Positions 8,628 through 12,076 of a stretch of 12,076 nucleotides of DNA are shown here, piece by piece. Made by a program: the position numbers and the translations under genes. This DNA is from Mansonella perstans (lineage: Eukaryota > Nematoda > Chromadorea > Rhabditida > Onchocercidae), in assembly GCA_037074765.1 (NCBI GenBank), contig JBAMDO010000507.1:1-12076 (forward strand), written 5' to 3'. Every line of letters begins with the position of its first letter. The first letter of the stretch is position 1. A model generated the notes under the pieces. The model was not told where the DNA came from. It worked only from the letters and a program-made list of their open reading frames with translations, and ran no database searches.

Positions 8628-9014
8628 ACCGACGCCAATAGTGTCCAATGAATTGGAAATGATACATTAATGCCTGGAGAAGCTATTAAAAAAAAAAATT
8701 TCTTCGTTTTTTTAATGGTTTTTTTTTGATTTGTTTAAAACAAACAATTTTTTTGAATTTTATTTGAAAATTTTTGAAAAGTTTAATTTGCAATTGAAAT
8801 TAAATGTATGCAGCAAATGTAATAATGTTTATTTTGAGGCTATTTTATTTATCAAATTAAATTATCTGCGAAACATCGAAAACATACGAAGCGAATTAAC
8901 TAATCTATTGGAAAAAGGCGAAATTATATTTCCAAGTCGGTTACAGGTTTTCCGGTCTTTCCGTATTTTCCAATTTTTCTCCATTAATCTAATTTCACTT
9001 TTCTTATCATTCCG
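8628..9014. other. AT-rich non-coding stretch
   Basis: No gene supported. A 110-codon + strand frame starts at 8731 and runs through 9063. It is Asn, Phe, Lys, Leu and Ile rich and ends by reading through the CT tract at 9015-9040 as Leu-Ser repeats, which argues against coding. Confidence 0.6.
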
Positions 9015-9040
9015 TTTTTCTTCTCTCTCTCTCTCTCTTT
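9015..9040 (-). repeat. (CT)n tract, 26 nt
   Basis: An uninterrupted pyrimidine run with a (TC)n core of about eight units. Confidence 0.93.
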
Positions 9041-9352
9041 GTGAAAAACGAAGCAAAAATTGATAGTACGAAATGCTTAACTGATGCAACTGAGGGCAAA
9101 AAAAAATGTGAAATAATTATGACGCTGTGCTTGATACTTAATTAATTAATTGGTTTTGATTAACTAATTAACTATTGAACTGGAGATGGAGAGTATTTCA
9201 AAATTTGAAACCAAATTTCAGAAAAATTTTCAAACTTTTTCCTTTTGTACTTTTCCAATGATTAAATTAGACTTCTGCTGCATTTTAAAAATAAGGATTG
9301 TTGAGGTGAAATGGGACAAGTGCAAATTGAATAAACAAACAGTAATGACAAA
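9041..9352. other. AT-rich non-coding stretch
   Basis: No gene seen. A TTAATTAATTAA palindromic run lies at 9138-9149. Confidence 0.65.
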
Positions 9353-9411
9353 GGCAGAGAGAGACAGAAAGACAGGGAGGCAGGGAGGGAGAGAGAGAGA
9401 GAGAGAGAGGA
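9353..9411 (+). repeat. (GA)n tract with GACA/GGCA variants
   Basis: Imperfect GAGACAGAAAGACAGGGAGG sequence leads into a 30-nt pure purine run at 9382-9411 with a (GA)n core. Confidence 0.93.
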
Positions 9412-9721
9412 TATTCTCAATGAATTATGCATTGCAAAGAGTTTTCTTAGACAAACATTCGTGTAAAAATAAATTATGAAACTGACTATTTGTTGAAAAT
9501 TTTGCAAATTAAAAATAGCTTTTTTAATTTTTGTTAAAATGTTTCTTTGTCTTTTCACTTTAAATTATGCAAATTTCAATGGATAAATCATCAATTGTTC
9601 CAGATTGCCAATTAATTAGAAATGATTGTAATAGCTAAGAGAGAAAATAAAATCACAATGAAAAAAAGAAAAGAAAAATGAAATCCAATAAATGATTAAC
9701 TTTGTTTAATTTAATTTTGCC
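9412..9721. other. AT-rich non-coding stretch
   Basis: No gene seen. A + strand octamer ATGCAAAT lies at 9567-9574. A/G-rich sequence occurs near 9655-9680. Confidence 0.65.
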
Positions 9722-9755
9722 GGAAAAAAAGAACGAGAGAGAGAGAGAGAGAAAG
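9722..9755 (+). repeat. (GA)n tract
   Basis: A-rich purines, one C, then a 21-nt purine run at 9735-9755 with a (GA)n core. Confidence 0.93.
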
Positions 9756-9871
9756 TGGCTGGGCTATTCTTTGGGATACAATTAGTGACCATTGATAGCT
9801 TCCCAAGATCATTAAAAAATATATTTTGAATATTTTATATCGCTTACATTTTAACTTGATCAGGAAAGCTA

Positions 9872-9970
9872 ACCGACGAATGGTGTGATTGAATGGAATG
9901 AATGGACGACGAATGTATGGACGAATAGACGGACAAACGGACGAATGGACAGACCGAGACGGATGGGACG
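9872..9970 (+). repeat. degenerate GACGAATG/GGAC repeat array
   Basis: GACGAAT recurs at 9875, 9908, 9920 and 9940, with GGAC units, GGACAAAC and GGATGG variants in between. The block is clearly richer in G and C than its flanks and has several CpGs. No stable period is kept; it looks like a decayed 4-mer/8-mer microsatellite. Confidence 0.8.
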
Positions 9971-10215
9971 TTTAAATAACTAACGGTAAATGGCCGAATG
10001 AATTTTGCAAATTACAATGGGAAAAAAAAAGAATGAAAAAAAGGAGAGCTGAAACGAAATTGACATTGCAAAAAAAAAATGATAAATTTGCGGAAAAGAG
10101 CTGCGGCGCCTCGAAAAATATTTTAACTGTCACAGTTTGTTTAGAAGTTAAGATGTATGTATATATTATATATATGACAAAAAAAAAAGTGGTGAGTTAA
10201 TAATCATCAGTGAAA

Positions 10216-10240
10216 CATATCATATCATATCATATCATAT
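10216..10240. repeat. (CATAT)5 microsatellite
   Basis: Five exact CATAT units, ending in the palindrome ATCATATGAT where the repeat meets its right flank. Confidence 0.95.
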
Positions 10241-10281
10241 GATAACCATCATTAACTGCTACATTGTTCATAATGCACTGT

Positions 10282-10303
10282 CCTAATTGTTACAATGATT
10301 AGG
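10282..10303. repeat. short bulged hairpin
   Basis: CCTA pairs with TAGG at the outer ends. Inside, ATTGT pairs with ACAAT around a single T, leaving a GAT bulge on the right arm. CCTAAT is repeated once more at 10307-10312. No function can be assigned. Confidence 0.6.
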
Positions 10304-10778
10304 CGTCCTAATTAATATAATGTTAATCGTCTGATAATGATAATGAATTTTCCATATGATTATAATACCGGAAACGTGACAAAAACAATATCATCATTTT
10401 ATCAGTCATCAAATCAATTTACAAAAAAAATGATAAAATGAAATTACATGAACTGAAGAAAAGAATTTCAAACGTTGACAATGAAAATGGAAAGTGTCGC
10501 ATAAAAATAAGAATTTGTTCAAGTCAAATCATTTTAACAACATTTTTGCTGTTTTTTCAGAAAGTTTGTACTAATTATACTACCCCGCAAAGCATTTCTA
10601 ATTAAACAAAATTATTATGGCAAAAATTGGCGGAATGAACTTACTTAAACGTTTAATTTGGGTTTCATTTCAAAGAAATAGTGTAAATTATGGAAAGCTT
10701 TTTTTAACTTTGAAATGAAAAGATCGTTAGTTGCATACTTTGAAACAAAAATAGTTTCATTTTGTTGAAAAAGATTTG

Positions 10779-10809
10779 TTCTTTTCTCTTTCCTCTCTCT
10801 CTCTTTTTT
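10779..10809 (-). repeat. (CT)n/T pyrimidine tract, 31 nt
   Basis: An uninterrupted pyrimidine run with (CT)n near its right end, followed by T6. Confidence 0.92.
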
Positions 10810-10947
10810 ATAATGATGGAACAGAAAAAAGAATGTCATTCTTGATATTTAGAATAGAAATGGCAGAAATGACACATTTCGTCACTTTATTTTAGACAAT
10901 TATTTTTGATTTTTGAAATTTTTCATGAAAAAAAAATTTTTGAAAAT

Positions 10948-11142
10948 TTATTTATGCAACTGGTAATTTGAAACTTTGCCAAAAAAATGAAGAATCTGAT
11001 CCGGAATATCTTCCCGACTCCTATTGTAAAAGGCATAGTCCTGATAATCCTGGCTGATCTCGATAATGACCATTATTATTTCGAAGATTTCATTCAAATT
11101 CACGCTGACATACAACTTAATGACAGTCTCCTGATTTCATGA
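10948..11142. other. exon-like island, open on both strands; unsupported
   Basis: The sequence at about 10985-11142 is less AT-rich and more complex than its flanks. On the + strand, ATG at 10987 opens 51 codons to TGA at 11140-11142 (begins MKNLIRNIFPTP). On the - strand an aligned frame of about 60 codons reads from a possible acceptor (AAATCAG next to 11130) to TAA at 10948-10950. Its middle reads SQDYQDYAFYNRSREDIPDQ, and AATAAA overlaps the stop region. The two frames share codon boundaries, so an RNY-like base pattern would keep both open. I recognise no family and cannot choose a strand. A decayed gene or transposon piece is possible. Confidence 0.18.
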
Positions 11143-11554
11143 TATTTGAAATTTTAAAGTCAAAGTGTAAATTCATTTTTTTTAAGAAAAATTTTATTCT
11201 ATTTCCTTATACTTGCATTGCTTCAATCATTTATAAAAAATTAGGGACAAAAATATGCAGCAGACTAGAGTTCAGTTGGAATATTTACTGAGACACTTTC
11301 TGGAGCAGAAACAAATTATCAAATCCGGGATGAAAAAAATTCCAACAGTTCTAATAAGTGAATAAATTAATAAATGAAACTTTGTTTGTTGATTGGTTGT
11401 TGATAGATTAATTTTGCCTTTTGAAATAGCTTTCTGTACAAATCGTTGAGAAAATGTCGCATATCACATCTGTCAAGAAAAAAAAGAAAAAACGGGACGA
11501 AACGAAAGATCATTTGAATCCTATTTAATTTGATAGGTGATTAATTAATGTACG
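11143..11554. other. AT-rich non-coding stretch
   Basis: Mostly AT-rich. A 36-codon + strand open frame at 11255-11365 (begins MQQTRVQLEYLL) has mixed composition but no recognisable family and no convincing splice connection to the island at 10948-11142. TTAATTAA lies at 11541-11548. Confidence 0.55.
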
Positions 11555-11558
11555 ATAT

Positions 11559-11594
<36 letters not shown>
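11555..11594. repeat. (CATA)n-(AT)12 microsatellite
   Basis: ATAT followed by ACATACATAC and then a pure AT run at 11571-11594. The Tyr/Ile frame on the - strand across it is a repeat translation. Confidence 0.97.
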
Positions 11595-11637
11595 GGAGAA
11601 GATTGATTTAAAATTGTACGAATAAAAAAAGAGAAAT

Positions 11638-11677
11638 AAAAGAGAGAAAAAAGGAAAAAAAAAAGAAAGGGAAGAAA
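11638..11677 (+). repeat. A/G purine tract, 40 nt
   Basis: An uninterrupted purine run beginning AAAAGAGAGAAAAAAGG and continuing A-rich with G. It is the rightmost of the GA-type tracts. Confidence 0.9.
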
Positions 11678-12076
11678 TTGAGCTCAAAAATGGGAGAGAC
11701 TGAAAAGAATGCAAGCTGTTCAAATTTTTAATTTTATTCTTTTCTTTTTTTTTGCAAATTTTTATTTTGCTAAAACCTGAAACATCTGCTTGCTATAATT
11801 ACGTCACAAACATTGATCATTTGGTCAAAATTTTCTATTGCTTTTGAGTTGCTGTTTTTCATTTGATTTAAATTTTCAAATTTAATATGCAAATATACGA
11901 ACGCTTCAATTCAATCAAAACTTTGAGCTTTTTTCTAATCCAACAAAATGCAATGCAATGCTGGCAATTTTAAATTGCAGACTGAACTCAAATGAATTGC
12001 GACGATTTACTAATATATAACATTACTGTACAATGATTGCCAGCCGCTTAAATTACGGTGATAGTTTGAACTCGCC
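11678..12076. other. AT-rich non-coding stretch
   Basis: No gene seen. ATGCA units repeat near 11948-11962. A 15-bp palindrome with a 1-nt centre, GCAATTT-T-AAATTGC, lies at 11964-11978. ATGCAAAT lies at 11887-11894. The last 80 bp are slightly less AT-rich, and a gene could begin beyond the window, but nothing here shows it. Confidence 0.6.

Larger units (their letters stand above)
9971..10778. other. AT-rich non-coding stretch
   Basis: No gene seen. It contains the pentanucleotide repeat at 10216-10240, a small bulged hairpin at 10282-10303, and AT-rich alternating sequence near 10153-10174. Confidence 0.65.

Noticed and set aside
8731..9063. Longest open frame of the window, 110 codons on +
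   Set aside because: Composition is that of AT-rich spacer (Phe, Asn, Lys, Leu, Ile), it reads through a CT microsatellite as Leu-Ser repeats, and it shows no motif or domain.
9186..9558. Overlapping 97- and 98-codon frames on opposite strands
   Set aside because: Both run through the (GA)n tract (Arg-Glu or Leu-Ser repeats) and otherwise have AT-driven composition.
11255..11365. 36-codon + strand frame beginning MQQTRVQLEYLL, considered as a partner exon of 10948-11142
   Set aside because: No phase-compatible splice connection with good sites on either strand: the best donor (GTAAAT near 11280 on -) would shift the downstream frame into an early stop.
11555..11594. (AT)n as an origin or telomere-like feature
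   Set aside because: A plain microsatellite with no associated replication motif and no telomeric repeat.
1..12076. tRNA genes
   Set aside because: No GGTTCRANTCC-like B box with a correctly spaced A box was seen on either strand.
1..12076. CRISPR array or prokaryotic operon
   Set aside because: No direct repeats of 24-40 bp with unique spacers. The 19-bp array at 3974-4236 is degenerate and has no spacers. There are no operon-like coding runs.
1..12076. Individual AATAAA motifs as polyadenylation signals
   Set aside because: They are abundant by chance in AT-rich DNA and none follows a supported gene.

Overview
This window looks like AT-rich, non-coding nuclear DNA from a eukaryote. I judge it roughly 70% A+T by eye. 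The signs are dense simple-sequence repeats ((CA)n, (ATT)n, (AT)n, many (GA)n/(CT)n tracts), frequent runs of A or T, no open frame with the composition of a real gene longer than a few tens of codons, and no bacterial-style operon or ribosome-binding-site layout. The texture fits an AT-rich invertebrate, and an astigmatid or acariform mite is one possibility. I cannot name the organism from this sequence. The window could be intergenic or lie inside a long intron. I recognise no protein-coding gene, tRNA, rRNA, transposase, integrase, reverse transcriptase or CRISPR array.

Layout. 1-4.5 kb: AT-rich spacer with a (CA)n microsatellite (1397-1517), an (ATT)n microsatellite (1611-1700), many TTAATTAA palindromes, and a degenerate array with a period of about 19 bp (3974-4236). 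Just beyond the array are a 12-bp inverted repeat and a 15-bp tandem duplication (4389-4453). 4.56-5.26 kb: a segment less AT-rich than its surroundings, holding five RGGTCA half-sites, two CAGCTG E-boxes and an oppositely oriented pair of identical 11-mers containing GC boxes (4700-4710 and 5228-5238). It also holds a 32-codon open frame. This is my best candidate for a regulatory element. 4.75-11.7 kb: eleven purine or pyrimidine tract clusters, mostly (GA)n or (CT)n in alternating orientation, which are absent from the first 4.5 kb. The spacer between them has no gene I can support. A GACGAATG-type array lies at 9872-9970, a (CATAT)5 repeat at 10216-10240, and an (AT)12 tract at 11571-11594. 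An exon-like island with open frames on both strands lies at 10948-11142.

No genes could be shown to work together here. The interest lies in repeat architecture and possible cis-regulatory sites, and every such interpretation is an inference from motif counts made by hand. The expected counts I quote assume 70% A+T and are approximate. I did not find convincing evidence of a new biological system.
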